A stretch of 64,000 bases of DNA from Szabonella sp046295215 (lineage in GTDB: Bacteria; Pseudomonadota; Alphaproteobacteria; Rhodobacterales; Rhodobacteraceae), in assembly GCA_046295215.1 (NCBI GenBank), contig JBKBNP010000023.1, forward strand, positions 1 through 64,000, in the 5' to 3' direction. This document shows, piece by piece, positions 24,136-33,681 of the stretch (position 1 is the first letter of the stretch; each line of letters starts with the position of its first letter). The position numbers were made by a program, and so were the translations under genes. The notes below the pieces were generated by a model. That model saw only the letters and a list, made by a program, of their open reading frames with translations, was not told where the DNA came from and did not search any database.

Positions 24136-27009
24136 TCAGATCAGAATGATGTCCGCGGCTGTCAGTGGCAACCCCGGCTGCAGGATGGCCATCCTGATGG
24201 GCGCCCCTGTTCCCGACCCGTCGAAATCCCATTCCAGAACCCCACTCGCCGCGTGCCAGAGCAGGGTCGGGGCCGTGGTCTGTGCTGCAAGACCGGTCTC
24301 AAACTGCAATTCGCTTCTTCCGGTTGCAAATATTGCATGCGACAATATTAGAAGGTCTTCATATGGTGAATAATCAGGGAGGCGGCTGTAATTGGTTGCA
24401 GTCGGCCGTGTTGAAAAGACAAAGTTGTCTGACCCTGCACCGCCATAGACCCAGTCCGCCCCCGTGCCGGCGTCGATGATGTCATCCCCGTCACCACCAT
24501 AGATTGTGTCATTGGCCGACCCGCCAAAAATCGTGTCGTTGCTTGCGCCGCCGTAGAGCCTGTCCGCGCCGCTATTTCCATGGATCAGGTCATTGCCAGT
24601 GCCGCCATAAACGGTGTCCGCACCGCTGCCGGCGTCGATCGTGTCGTCGCCGTCGCCACCATAGATGAGATCGGCACCCGACCCGCCAAAGATCAGGTCA
24701 CGGTCGGCGCCGCCATAGACAGTGTCCGCGCCGCTCCCGGCGTCAATCGTGTCGGACCCTTCGCCACCATAGATGAAATCTGCGCCCGTCCCGCCAAAGA
24801 TCAGGTCGCGCCCGGTCATTCCGTAAATCAGGTCATCGCCGGAATCGCCGTGCAGCGTATCATTGCCGGAATGGCCGTAGAGCGTATCGGCATGGGCGCC
24901 GCCAAAGAGCAGGTCAGCCGAGCCCCCGCCCCGCAACACATCCTGCCCGCGCCCCCCTTCCAGCGTGTCTGCCCCACCTTCGCCGCGCAGGTCGTCGTCA
25001 CCATCGCCCCCGAAGATCAGATCGCCCCCGGCCCCGCCCGACAGGCTGTCTGCAAAGGCGCTGCCCCGCAGCACATCCGCCGAGGCCCCGCCTACAACCG
25101 TCGCAAAACTGCCCTCAAGCGTGAAATCGACACCGTCGAGCCGCCCCTGCCTTGCCGCAAGATCGACAACCACCGGCGTATCGAGGGCGGCAAAGACCAG
25201 CGCACCCGGCATTGCCCCCTGTTGCGCGATCACCTTGCGGGCAGGATCCGCCAGCGCCTGCGCCGCGTAACCGCGGTTGAAATACTGCGCGCCGCCATCG
25301 TGGCCCGAGTCACCCTCATGGTCGCCGTGAAGGGCCAGCCGGGCCTCATGCACGGCAAACCCTGCCGATGGGGCCGGATGGGTCAGGACGATGCGCCAGA
25401 GGCCTGCGGCTTCCTCGCCCCAGGTCGCCACGGAGGAAAAGGTGAAATTCAGCACGGTCTTGCTGCCAAGTTGCTGCAGGTTGGGCGCTATCCGGGTCAG
25501 CGTGCCGGAAGGGGACTCCAGCGTGATCGCCATGTGCCGAAGCTGCGCGCCGCTGACCGAAAGCGACAGTTCGACCCAGCCAAGGGCAAAGTCCCGGTCC
25601 GGGGCCGCCACTTCGACAGCCAGTTCATACCGCAACCCGTCCGCCGATGATGCGGGCCCGGCGACAACTTCAAGGCGGATCTCGTTCTGCACTGTGGACT
25701 GGCGGTCCCAGACAGCGGCAAGGCGGACCGCCGCAGCCGCGTCCAGAATCCCGAATCCGATGTCACGGTCGAACACCATCCCGCCGCCGTTGAGCATCCG
25801 TGCCGCATTGGCAAACGCGCCGCCTCCGGCCGGTCCGGGGGCATCGTCGGGCGTTGCCGCGCGTGCGGTCAGCGCGAGGATCTTCTGGATGTCGCGATAG
25901 CCAAGGTCGGGATTGACCTCGAGCATCAGCGCGACGGTTCCCGTCACCAGCGGGGCGGCAAAGGACGTGCCCGCCACCATCGCCTGCCCGGCCGCCCCGA
26001 TCTCCAGCCCGTCCGCAGTCATCAGACCGATACCGGGTGCCGAAAGCAGCAGGTTCGCGCCGGGGCTGGAAAACAGCGTGGCCTTTCCCGCAGCATCGCT
26101 GGCCCCGACGGCAATGGTGTGGCGACTGTTGGTCAGGTTGTGGAAGTTGGAATCGTCGCCAACGTTGACGCCGCCGATCATCAACCGCCCGTTCCCGCCG
26201 GCAAAGACGATGGTGGTGCCAAGACCGTCCCGCCCCTCCGCCACCGCCTGCGACAGTGCCGCCGCAAGCGGTGCAAGCGCCGGACTCCGGAAGTTGTCGG
26301 CGAAGGCCCGGGTGAACCCCCAGCTGTTGTTGGACACATCGAAGCCCGCCTGTCCCGCCAGGGCAGCGGCAACACCGGCCAGGTTCACATTTGAACTGAA
26401 GGGGATCTGCGTTGACTCGATCACCGCAGCGGGAGCCACCCCCATGCCACCGATCTCATTGTCGATGCGCCCCGACACCAGCCCCGCGACCCGGGTGCCG
26501 TGCGGATCGTCCACGCCCGGCACGGTGGATGTGCCTGTGTCCCCCGCCGCGAACAGGTCAAGCCCCCCGACATGACTGTCGGCGAGGTCAAGGTGATACC
26601 GGTTCACGCCGCTGTCCACGATCCCGATCCGCGTGCCCGCCCCCGAAGCCAGCGCCCAGGCTGCGGCGATGTTGGCCCCGCCCGCATGGATGCCGGACAG
26701 CCACCAGAACGCGGTCGGGAACCGGCTGTCCGCTGCCGCGAGCGGGAGCGCAACCGAGCTTGCCGCGATCGACAGCGCCTGCGTCTCCGGATCAGACTCA
26801 AGGATCTCGGCGAAGGATCGGTCCTGCACCCAGCCGAGAATTTCCTCTGTCGCCTGCCGAGGCCCGGCTAGAGCCGCGGATGGTGCCACGGGAACCACTG
26901 ACGCCAGCGCGGGGAAAGACCCGGCCCCCGGATCTGCCGCCCCGGGCAGATGCGACGGAAGGAGAGCCCATGCCCGATCCCCGGTCTGACCTGCACCGCC
27001 CTGTGACAT
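24136..27009 (-). CDS. Subtilisin-like serine protease (S8) with P-domain and RTX repeats
   Basis: 957 residues from ATG 27009, which has an aaggggggcg ribosome-binding site; the longer frame upstream adds no recognised sequence. The S8 catalytic domain (about 95-430) has the complete triad: Asp132 in IGIVDSGVN, His170 in DDPHGTRVAG and Ser349 in AGTSFAAP, with NNSWG for the oxyanion-hole asparagine. A proprotein-convertase P-domain follows (about 436-566). Then comes an RTX array (about 640-875; GGSGADLIYGGDGDDTID) and a C-terminal export region. There is no signal peptide, so type I secretion is expected. It may process or shed surface proteins, perhaps the neighbouring giant RTX protein, which lies downstream on the same strand. 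That link is inference. Confidence 0.88.
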   Translation of the reverse strand: MSQGGAGQTGDRAWALLPSHLPGAADPGAGSFPALASVVPVAPSAALAGPRQATEEILGWVQDRSFAEILESDPETQALSIAASSVALPLAAADSRFPTAFWWLSGIHAGGANIAAAWALASGAGTRIGIVDSGVNRYHLDLADSHVGGLDLFAAGDTGTSTVPGVDDPHGTRVAGLVSGRIDNEIGGMGVAPAAVIESTQIPFSSNVNLAGVAAALAGQAGFDVSNNSWGFTRAFADNFRSPALAPLAAALSQAVAEGRDGLGTTIVFAGGNGRLMIGGVNVGDDSNFHNLTNSRHTIAVGASDAAGKATLFSSPGANLLLSAPGIGLMTADGLEIGAAGQAMVAGTSFAAPLVTGTVALMLEVNPDLGYRDIQKILALTARAATPDDAPGPAGGGAFANAARMLNGGGMVFDRDIGFGILDAAAAVRLAAVWDRQSTVQNEIRLEVVAGPASSADGLRYELAVEVAAPDRDFALGWVELSLSVSGAQLRHMAITLESPSGTLTRIAPNLQQLGSKTVLNFTFSSVATWGEEAAGLWRIVLTHPAPSAGFAVHEARLALHGDHEGDSGHDGGAQYFNRGYAAQALADPARKVIAQQGAMPGALVFAALDTPVVVDLAARQGRLDGVDFTLEGSFATVVGGASADVLRGSAFADSLSGGAGGDLIFGGDGDDDLRGEGGADTLEGGRGQDVLRGGGSADLLFGGAHADTLYGHSGNDTLHGDSGDDLIYGMTGRDLIFGGTGADFIYGGEGSDTIDAGSGADTVYGGADRDLIFGGSGADLIYGGDGDDTIDAGSGADTVYGGTGNDLIHGNSGADRLYGGASNDTIFGGSANDTIYGGDGDDIIDAGTGADWVYGGAGSDNFVFSTRPTATNYSRLPDYSPYEDLLILSHAIFATGRSELQFETGLAAQTTAPTLLWHAASGVLEWDFDGSGTGAPIRMAILQPGLPLTAADIILI
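24603..24818 (-). repeat. Near-perfect 108-bp tandem duplication in the protease RTX array
   Basis: The 108 bases starting at 24603 (gccataaacggtgtccgc) are repeated from 24711 (gccatagacagtgtccgc) with few changes. Each unit spans four nonapeptides, reading GDGDDTIDAGSGADTVYGG or GEGSDTIDAGSGADTVYGG. The low divergence compared with other repeats points to a recent duplication. Confidence 0.7.
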
Positions 27010-27545
27010 GGCATCGCCCCCCTTGCACCTGCCTGCCAACCGGCTGCGCGACATTCGGGCCAGACCCACAGGTCTGACTTCAGGTATGTGTTAATGTTGG
27101 GAAACCCTCTGGATCGGTCATCGGGCCCTTGCCGACCCGAACGGCACCACAATTCTTGCCGATGCCTCCCTCGGGCATCCTGAGGCGATGGCACTTAACA
27201 AAGGATCAATGCCATCCCCCGAATTGCGCGGCATTTTCGCGATTCCGCCCGTGCGCGCCCGCTGCCCCCATCCCCGGCAGGGCCGCCAGCGCGCGGGGCG
27301 GATCGGCCATGATCCGAAACGGCGGGCATCCTCTCCTGCAAAGGCGGCGGGCGAAGCGCATCAGTCGGAGCGAGGGGGCAGGCTCGGGCCAGTTCGTCCT
27401 GCGGCTCAGGGCGAAACCCGCGAGCCGCAGACCTGACGGGAATGGCCGATGACCCCTGTGATTGCCGGGTCGGTCAAACGCGCCGTTGCGTCTGCCGTTC
27501 GACGCCGGGTCTGGTGCAGGGGATCAAGAACTGTCGGGTGCAGGA
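27010..27545. other. Intergenic region upstream of the RTX protease
   Basis: 536 bases between the protease start and the LysR stop, both leftward. Short open frames here lack any recognisable protein sequence or good ribosome-binding site. The region presumably holds the protease promoter. I see no RNA gene, no clear terminator and no repeat. Confidence 0.4.
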
Positions 27546-28430
27546 TCAGTCCCGGGCGGCCGTCAGCCCACCGCTGCGCGCAAGGTCCAGAAAGGCGGAT
27601 ACCAGCTTGCCGCTCCTGCGTTCGGGAAGGCAGATGATCGATTCATCCATCGTCAGGCCGGATGCTCCGTCCAGTTCGATCCGCTTCAGCCGTCGGTCCT
27701 CTCCGAACTCCGCAGCCGAGACAAACCCGACCCCCGCCCCCGCGGCCACGATCTCGCGCACCGCTTCGCGTCCCTCGGCCACGATGACCGGCTGAAGGAT
27801 CACGCCGGCCGCCGCCGCCGCCTGCTCCAGCTTGGACCGGGTCCGCGATCCCTCCTCGCGCAGCACCAGCGGCAGATCCTGCAGGTCGCGAAGGGACAGG
27901 GACGGGCGGGTGGCGACCGGATGCGTCCGCGCGGCAAAGGCTATGATCGGACTGCACCCCAGTTCCACGATCTCGAATTGCTGCTGGTCCGGCAGTTCGC
28001 CCAGAACGCCGAGATCCGCCTCGTAGCGTTGCAGCGACGAGATGACCGCACCGGTGTTTCCGGCCTGCACGGTGATCCGCACGGACGGATATTTCTGCCG
28101 GAACCGGGTCAGAAGATGCGTCAGGTGATGCGCTGAATCCGCAATGATGCGCAGATTGCCCGACCGGAATGCCAGACGTTCCGACAAGAGGTCATGGGCC
28201 TCGCGCTCGTTGTCGAACATCCGTCGGGTGATCTGCAGGAGATGTTCACCTTCCGGTGTCAGCGTGATCTGCTTGCGCGCGCGACTGAACAGCAGGACAT
28301 CATATTCATCCTCCAGCTTGCGGACCTGGTCGGACACCGCAGGCTGGGTCAGGCGCAACGCCTCGGCCGCGCGGGAAAAGCCGCCCGTCGTGGCGACGTA
28401 GTGGAAGGCGCGCAACTGGACATATCGCAT
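27546..28430 (-). CDS. LysR-family regulator of the phosphonate operon
   Basis: 294 residues from ATG 28430; the frame extends 23 codons further, but RYVQLRAFHYVATTGGFSRA is the canonical N-terminal helix-turn-helix of LysR proteins, followed by LRLTQPAVSDQVRKLE. The substrate-binding domain (about 90-290) has the two-lobed pattern (SGNLRIIADSAHHLTHLL; IVAAGAGVGFVSAAEFG). It is divergent from phnW with 213 bases between. LysR genes in this position accompany 2-aminoethylphosphonate degradation genes in many proteobacteria, so it probably activates the operon in response to the phosphonate or phosphonoacetaldehyde. The inducer is inferred. Confidence 0.84.
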   Translation of the reverse strand: MRYVQLRAFHYVATTGGFSRAAEALRLTQPAVSDQVRKLEDEYDVLLFSRARKQITLTPEGEHLLQITRRMFDNEREAHDLLSERLAFRSGNLRIIADSAHHLTHLLTRFRQKYPSVRITVQAGNTGAVISSLQRYEADLGVLGELPDQQQFEIVELGCSPIIAFAARTHPVATRPSLSLRDLQDLPLVLREEGSRTRSKLEQAAAAAGVILQPVIVAEGREAVREIVAAGAGVGFVSAAEFGEDRRLKRIELDGASGLTMDESIICLPERRSGKLVSAFLDLARSGGLTAARD

Positions 28431-28643
28431 GAAGGCCTCCAGCCAATAAGAATGGATGATGATGCCTCTTGTTGTAACGATTCCACCTATGCCGCGCAAT
28501 GCCGGAAAGCGCCGGACCCGAGGCCGCGCAGAGTCGTATCACGACCAGATCTTCATAATTCAGGCATATGATTTGATCTTTTTTATCGATTTTACAAATG
28601 ACAACCGGAATGCGAAGCAAGGGCATCTGACAGGAGGATGACC
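28431..28643. promoter_or_regulatory. Divergent control region, lysR / phnW
   Basis: 213 bases holding both promoters. The stretch 28550-28610 is AT-rich (gatttgatcttttttatcga) and includes the imperfect dyad ataattcaggcatatgat, a possible LysR-type site. The strong aggagg at 28632-28637 lies directly against the first in-frame ATG (28638) and six bases before the second (28644). It therefore decides the phnW start in favour of 28644. No PhoB box that I would trust was found. Confidence 0.5.
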
Positions 28644-29828
28644 ATGACGCAGGCCCCTGAAATCGCACGCCCCCGGCTGGGGGAACCCTACCTTCTGACC
28701 CCCGGCCCGCTGACCACGGCCTATGAGGTCAAGGAGGCGATGTTGCGCGACTGGGGCTCCTGGGACGGCGATTTCCGTGCCATGACCGCCGAAATCTGCC
28801 GCCGCCTGCTGGCGATGGCGGGCGACACGGCGGGGGAATTCGTCTGCGTGCCGATGCAGGGGTCCGGGTCGTTTGCGGTGGAAGCGATGCTGGGCACGCT
28901 GGTTCCGCGCGACGGCAAGGTTCTGGTGCTGGCCAATGGCGCCTACGGGCTGCGCGCGGCGGAAACGCTGCGCTATCTCGGGCGGGATCATGTGGTTATC
29001 GACAAGGGGGATTATCTGCCGCCGCGCGGGGATGAGGTCGGCGCGGCGCTGGATGCGGACCCCGCCATCACCCATGTCATTGCCATTCATTGCGAAACCT
29101 CCTCGGGCATCCTGAACCCGGTCGAGGAAATCGCGGAGGCCGTTCAGGCGCGGGGCCGCAAGCTCTTGATCGACAGCATGTCGGCCTTCGGTGCGATCCC
29201 GCTGGAGGTGGGGCGCATCCGCTATGAGGCGATCGTTTCTTCGGCCAACAAATGTATCGAGGGTGTGCCGGGCTTCGGTTTTGTCATCGCGCGCCGGTCG
29301 GAACTGGCGGCGTCAAAGGGCAATTGCCATTCCCTCGCGCTCGATCTGCATGCGCAATGGTCTTATCTCGAAAAGTCGGGGCAATGGCGCTACACGCCGC
29401 CCACGCATGTGGTCGCGGCCTTCCTCAAGGCGCTGGAGCTGCACGAGGCCGAAGGCGGCGTCGCCGGGCGCGGGGCGCGCTATGCGTCCAATCGGGACAC
29501 GATGGTCGCGGGCATGCGCGCGCTCGGGTTTGAAACCCTGCTGTCCGACCGCTGGCTGTCACCGATCATCGTGACCTTCTTCAACCCGGCCGATCCGGCG
29601 TTCGACTTCACCCGCTTCTACGATCTGATGAAAGCCGAAGGGTTCATCATCTATCCCGGCAAGCTGACCGTGGTGGACAGTTTCCGCATCGGATGTATCG
29701 GACAGATGGATGCGGCAGTCATGCACCGTGTGGTGGAGGCGGCGCGGCGGGCCCTGGCCGCAATGGGCGTGACGACGGCCTCGCCTCCGGCGCGCGCGCT
29801 TGAAGAACGTGCGCGGCTCGCCGCCTGA
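28644..29828 (+). CDS. phnW: 2-aminoethylphosphonate:pyruvate transaminase
   Basis: 394 residues. It is a class V aminotransferase that moves the amino group of 2-aminoethylphosphonate to pyruvate, giving phosphonoacetaldehyde and alanine. The N-terminal PLTTAYEVKEAMLRDWGSWD, with LLTPGP before it, is the PhnW signature. LIDSMSAFGAIPL carries the PLP-contacting aspartate, and the Schiff-base lysine is in SSANKCIEGVPGFGF. Start chosen at 28644 because aggagg abuts the earlier ATG. First gene of a rightward operon with phnA and phnY, which fixes the phosphonoacetate branch of the pathway instead of the PhnX hydrolase branch. Confidence 0.93.
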   Translation: MTQAPEIARPRLGEPYLLTPGPLTTAYEVKEAMLRDWGSWDGDFRAMTAEICRRLLAMAGDTAGEFVCVPMQGSGSFAVEAMLGTLVPRDGKVLVLANGAYGLRAAETLRYLGRDHVVIDKGDYLPPRGDEVGAALDADPAITHVIAIHCETSSGILNPVEEIAEAVQARGRKLLIDSMSAFGAIPLEVGRIRYEAIVSSANKCIEGVPGFGFVIARRSELAASKGNCHSLALDLHAQWSYLEKSGQWRYTPPTHVVAAFLKALELHEAEGGVAGRGARYASNRDTMVAGMRALGFETLLSDRWLSPIIVTFFNPADPAFDFTRFYDLMKAEGFIIYPGKLTVVDSFRIGCIGQMDAAVMHRVVEAARRALAAMGVTTASPPARALEERARLAA

Positions 29829-29869
29829 GACCAGACTGGCCGCCTGAAAACCGAATGGAAGGAAAGCAG

Positions 29870-31108
29870 ATGACAAAACCCGTGACCGTCAATGACCGCG
29901 CGTATTCGTGGCCCAAGCGTTGCGCCATTGCGATCTGTCTCGATGGCTGCGAACCGGCCTATCTGGAGACCGCCATCGACGCCGGATTGATGCCGACGCT
30001 GAAACGGATGCGCGAAACGGGGACGGACCGGATCTGCCATTCGGCAATGCCCTCCTTCACCAACCCCAACAACCTGTCCATCGCCACCGGACGTCCGCCT
30101 GCGGTTCATGGCATCTGCGGCAACTATTTCTATGATCTGGACTCGGGGACCGAGGTGATGATGAACGATGTGCGCTTCCTGCGCGCACCGACCGTCTTTG
30201 CCGCGTTTCAGGACGCAGGCGCCAGGGTTGCCATCGTGACGGCAAAGGACAAGCTGCGCGCACTGCTGGGCGTGGGCTTGCGGTTCGACGAGGGCCGGGC
30301 GATCTGCTTTTCGTCAGAGAAATCGGACAGCACGACCATGGCGGGCCACGGCATCGACAATGCCAGCGCCTGGCTGGAAAGCCCGGTTCCGGATGTCTAT
30401 TCTGCGGGCCTTTCAGAATTTGTCTTTGCTGCCGGGGTGAAGCTGCTGCGCGAGTGGAAACCCGACGTGATGTATCTGACCACGACCGATTTCATCCAGC
30501 ACAAGCATGCGCCGGGCGATCCGGTGGCCAATGATTTCTATGCGATGTTCGACCGCTACCTGACCGAGCTTGACGCGCTTGGCGCGGCCATCGTGGTGAC
30601 GGCCGATCACGGCATGAAACCCAAGCACAACCCGGACGGCTCGCCCGCCGTGATCTATGTGCAGGATCTGATGGATGGATGGCTGGGCAAGGAGGCCGCG
30701 CGGGTGATCCTGCCGATCACCGACCCCTATGTCGTGCATCACGGGGCGCTGGGATCCTTTGCCACCGCCTATCTGCCTGCCGGGACCGACCGCGAGGCGA
30801 TCATCGCGAAACTGGCCGCCACGCCCGGGATAGATGCGGTGATGACGCGCGAGGATGCCGTTGCGCGGTTCGAACTGCCCGCCGACCGGATCGGCGACAT
30901 CGTGATGACCTCGACCGAGACCATGGCCATCGGCACCAGCGCCCATCGCCACGACCTTGCGGCGCTTGATGTGCCGCTGCGCAGTCATGGCGGGCTGACC
31001 GAGCAGGAGGTGCCTTTCATCGTCAACCGGGTGATAGACATTGCCGGAGCGCCCGCCTTGCGGAATTTCGATGCCTTCCACATCGCCTGTCTCGCCGCAG
31101 CGGACTAG
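29870..31108 (+). CDS. phnA: Phosphonoacetate hydrolase
   Basis: 412 residues of the alkaline phosphatase superfamily. It cleaves the C-P bond of phosphonoacetate to acetate and phosphate using two zinc ions. Visible metal/nucleophile segments: AICLDGCEPAYLE, MPSFTNPNNLSIATG (nucleophilic threonine), TTTDFIQHKHAPG and VVTADHGMKPKH. Start at ATG 29870, preceded by ggaaggaaagcag; an in-frame ATG at 29855 would overlap that ribosome-binding site. It follows phnW by 41 bases and ends three bases before phnY. Together the three enzymes convert 2-aminoethylphosphonate to acetate, phosphate and alanine. Confidence 0.92.
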   Translation: MTKPVTVNDRAYSWPKRCAIAICLDGCEPAYLETAIDAGLMPTLKRMRETGTDRICHSAMPSFTNPNNLSIATGRPPAVHGICGNYFYDLDSGTEVMMNDVRFLRAPTVFAAFQDAGARVAIVTAKDKLRALLGVGLRFDEGRAICFSSEKSDSTTMAGHGIDNASAWLESPVPDVYSAGLSEFVFAAGVKLLREWKPDVMYLTTTDFIQHKHAPGDPVANDFYAMFDRYLTELDALGAAIVVTADHGMKPKHNPDGSPAVIYVQDLMDGWLGKEAARVILPITDPYVVHHGALGSFATAYLPAGTDREAIIAKLAATPGIDAVMTREDAVARFELPADRIGDIVMTSTETMAIGTSAHRHDLAALDVPLRSHGGLTEQEVPFIVNRVIDIAGAPALRNFDAFHIACLAAAD

Positions 31109-31111
31109 GCC

Positions 31112-32554
31112 ATGGCCCCGATCCCCTACCGTCATGACTCCATGCGGATCGCGGGCCGCAAGGTGGACACGTCTGACCGCGTTCCGGTTTTCTACCCCTA
31201 TACCGGCGAGGAGATCGGCAGCGTTCCCGCAGGCACCGCCGCACATGCGCGAGAAGCCTTTGCGATTGCGGCGGCCTACCGGCCAACACTGACGCGCCAC
31301 CAGCGCCAGCAGATCCTGATGAACACCGCGCGGATCATCCATGACCGCAAGGCCGGACTGGCCCCGATCATCGTGGCGGAACTGGGAATATCGCTGGCCG
31401 ACGCGCTCTATGAATGTGGTCGGGCCTGTGACGTCTATTCGCTGGCCGGAATGCTCTGCATTCAGGACGACAGCGAGACTTATTCCTGCGACCTGACCCC
31501 GCATGGCAAGACGCGCAGGATCTTCACCCAGCGCGAACCATTGCGGGCAATTTCGGCCATCACCCCCTTCAACCACCCGCTGAACATGGTCAGCCACAAG
31601 ATCGCTCCGGCCATCGCGACCAACAACTGCATCGTGGTGAAGCCCACCGAACTGACACCGCTGACCGCGATCTGGCTGGCCGATGCGCTCTATGAGGCCG
31701 GGCTGCCACCGCAGATGCTGTCGGTGGTGACGGGCTGGCCCGCCGACATCGGCGACGAGATGATCACAAATCCCGAATTCGATCTCATCACCTTCACCGG
31801 GGGTGTGCCGGTCGGCAAGATGATCGCGGCCAAGGCGGTCTACAAGCGGCAGGTGCTGGAACTGGGCGGCAATGACCCGCTGATCGTCTGCAATGATCTG
31901 TCGGAGGCCGATCTTGCCCGCGCCGCCGATCTGGCGGTGGCCGGGGCGACGAAGAACTCCGGCCAGCGCTGCACCGCCGTAAAACGCATTCTCGTGCAGG
32001 AAAGCGTGGCCGACCGTTTCGCAGCCATGGTTCTGGACCGCGCGAAGGCGCTGCGCTTCGGCGACCCGATGGACCCGGCGACGGATCTTGGCTGTGTCGT
32101 GACGGAAAAGGCCGCCGAAACCTTCGAGGCGCGCGTGCTCGACGCCGAGGCGATGGGCGCGCGCATCCTCTATCACCCGGGCCGCAAGGGTGCCCTGCTG
32201 CCGCCCATCGTCGTGGATCATGTTCCGCATGGCTCCGATCTGGTGATGCAGGAAACCTTCGGCCCGGTGGTGCCTGTGGTGCGGGTGCCGGATGACGACG
32301 AGGCGACCATGGCAATCTCCAATTCCACCGCCTTCGGTCTGTCCTCGGGGGTCTGCACGAATGACTGGCGACGCATGCGCGCCTATATCGACGGGCTGGT
32401 TGTGGGCACCGTGAACATCTGGGAAGTTCCCGGCTACCGGACCGAGATGTCGCCCTTCGGCGGCATCAAGGACAGCGGCAACGGCACCAAGGAAGGCGTC
32501 GTCGAGGCGATGAAAAGCTACACCAATGTCAAGACCTTCTCGTTGCCGTGGTAG
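31112..32554 (+). CDS. phnY: Phosphonoacetaldehyde dehydrogenase
   Basis: 480 residues of the NAD(P)-dependent aldehyde dehydrogenase family. It oxidises phosphonoacetaldehyde to phosphonoacetate. SAITPFNHPLNMVSHKIAPA (cofactor site), FTGGVPVG, ELGGNDPLIVC (general-base glutamate) and SGQRCTAVKR (catalytic cysteine, near residue 291) are all present, as is the C-terminal SPFGGIKDSGNG. It sits directly between the hydrolase gene that consumes its product and the FAD oxidoreductase gene whose product may supply its substrate. Confidence 0.92.
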   Translation: MAPIPYRHDSMRIAGRKVDTSDRVPVFYPYTGEEIGSVPAGTAAHAREAFAIAAAYRPTLTRHQRQQILMNTARIIHDRKAGLAPIIVAELGISLADALYECGRACDVYSLAGMLCIQDDSETYSCDLTPHGKTRRIFTQREPLRAISAITPFNHPLNMVSHKIAPAIATNNCIVVKPTELTPLTAIWLADALYEAGLPPQMLSVVTGWPADIGDEMITNPEFDLITFTGGVPVGKMIAAKAVYKRQVLELGGNDPLIVCNDLSEADLARAADLAVAGATKNSGQRCTAVKRILVQESVADRFAAMVLDRAKALRFGDPMDPATDLGCVVTEKAAETFEARVLDAEAMGARILYHPGRKGALLPPIVVDHVPHGSDLVMQETFGPVVPVVRVPDDDEATMAISNSTAFGLSSGVCTNDWRRMRAYIDGLVVGTVNIWEVPGYRTEMSPFGGIKDSGNGTKEGVVEAMKSYTNVKTFSLPW

Positions 32555-32559
32555 TGCGG

Positions 32560-33669
32560 ATGTTTGATCTGGCGATTGTCGGGGCGGGCATTCTCGGGCT
32601 TGCGCATGCGCTGGCGGCGGCGCGGCGCGGGTTGCGGGTTGTCGTGATCGACCGGGATGCGCAGGCCAACGGTGCCAGCATCCGCAATTTCGGGTTCGTG
32701 GTCGTCACCGGCCAGACCCCGGGCGAGGATCGCGCCCGCGCGCTGCGCAGCCGCGATGTCTGGCTTGAAATGGCGGCGGCGGCAGATATTCCGGTCCTCC
32801 ATCGCGGCCTGATCGTGGCGGCCCGAAGGCCCGAGGCGATGGCGGTTCTGGAAGCCTTCGCCACCGGGGCGGAGGGCGAGGGTTGCCGCCTGATGACCCA
32901 CGCCGACCTGCTGACCGCGCAGCCCGAGCTTGATGGCCCGGCGCTGGCGGGCGGGTTGATGAGCCCGCATGAGCTGCGGGTGGATTCGCGTCTGGCGCTG
33001 CCCCGGCTGACGGAACACCTGCGGCACGCGCATGGCGTGGAGTTCCGGTTCAACACCGCCGTCACCGCCATCGCCCCCCCGGTGGTGGAGACGAGCGCCG
33101 GTCCGGTCCGCGCGCGCCGGGTCGTGATCTGTCCCGGCGACGACCTGACCGGGCTCTGCGCCGACCGCATCGCGGCCCATGGCGTCACGCGCTGCAAGTT
33201 GCAGATGCTGCGGCTGGCCGATCCGGGGTTCCGGCTGCAGGCCGGGGTCATCACCGATCTCAGCCTGTTGCGCTATGGCGGATTTGCCGGTCTGCCGCAG
33301 GCTGCGGCGCTGCGCGCCCGGCTGGAGGCCGAGCAGCCGCAGATGCTGGCCAATGGCATCCACATGATCGCGGTGCAGGATGCCGATGGCGCGCTCGTGG
33401 TGGGTGATTCCCATCACTATGGCGCAACGCCGGACCCTTTCGGCTCGGACGCCGTGGACGCGATGATCCTTGAGGAGTTTGCCGCCGTCTTTGGCCCGTG
33501 CGCCACAAGGATAACGGCGCGCTGGACAGGAACCTATTCCTCGGCAAGGGTGTCGGCCTTTCGCGATGCGCCGGGCCCGGACGTCCGGCTGGTCATGGTG
33601 ACCAGCGGCACCGGAGCCAGCACCGGCTTTGCCATCAGCGAGGAAACCGTGGCGGACCTGTTCGGCTGA
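32560..33669 (+). CDS. FAD-dependent oxidoreductase of the phosphonate-associated DadA-like family (PbfC/PbfD type)
   Basis: 369 residues from ATG 32560; GTG codons at 32548 and 32554 are in frame, but FDLAIVGAGILGLAHALAAA begins the family. The N-terminal dinucleotide-binding loop GAGILG, the acidic end of strand two (VIDRD) and ASIRNFGFVVVTGQ mark a glycine-oxidase/DadA-like flavoenzyme. Related FAD enzymes in phosphonate operons have been shown to oxidise N-methyl-aminoethylphosphonate, and some aminoethylphosphonate itself, to phosphonoacetaldehyde. That would let this strain use methylated substrates that PhnW cannot handle. The exact substrate here is inferred from operon position, between phnY and the PbfA-like gene. 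Confidence 0.78.
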   Translation: MFDLAIVGAGILGLAHALAAARRGLRVVVIDRDAQANGASIRNFGFVVVTGQTPGEDRARALRSRDVWLEMAAAADIPVLHRGLIVAARRPEAMAVLEAFATGAEGEGCRLMTHADLLTAQPELDGPALAGGLMSPHELRVDSRLALPRLTEHLRHAHGVEFRFNTAVTAIAPPVVETSAGPVRARRVVICPGDDLTGLCADRIAAHGVTRCKLQMLRLADPGFRLQAGVITDLSLLRYGGFAGLPQAAALRARLEAEQPQMLANGIHMIAVQDADGALVVGDSHHYGATPDPFGSDAVDAMILEEFAAVFGPCATRITARWTGTYSSARVSAFRDAPGPDVRLVMVTSGTGASTGFAISEETVADLFG

Positions 33670-33681
33670 CCGGAGGCGGAA

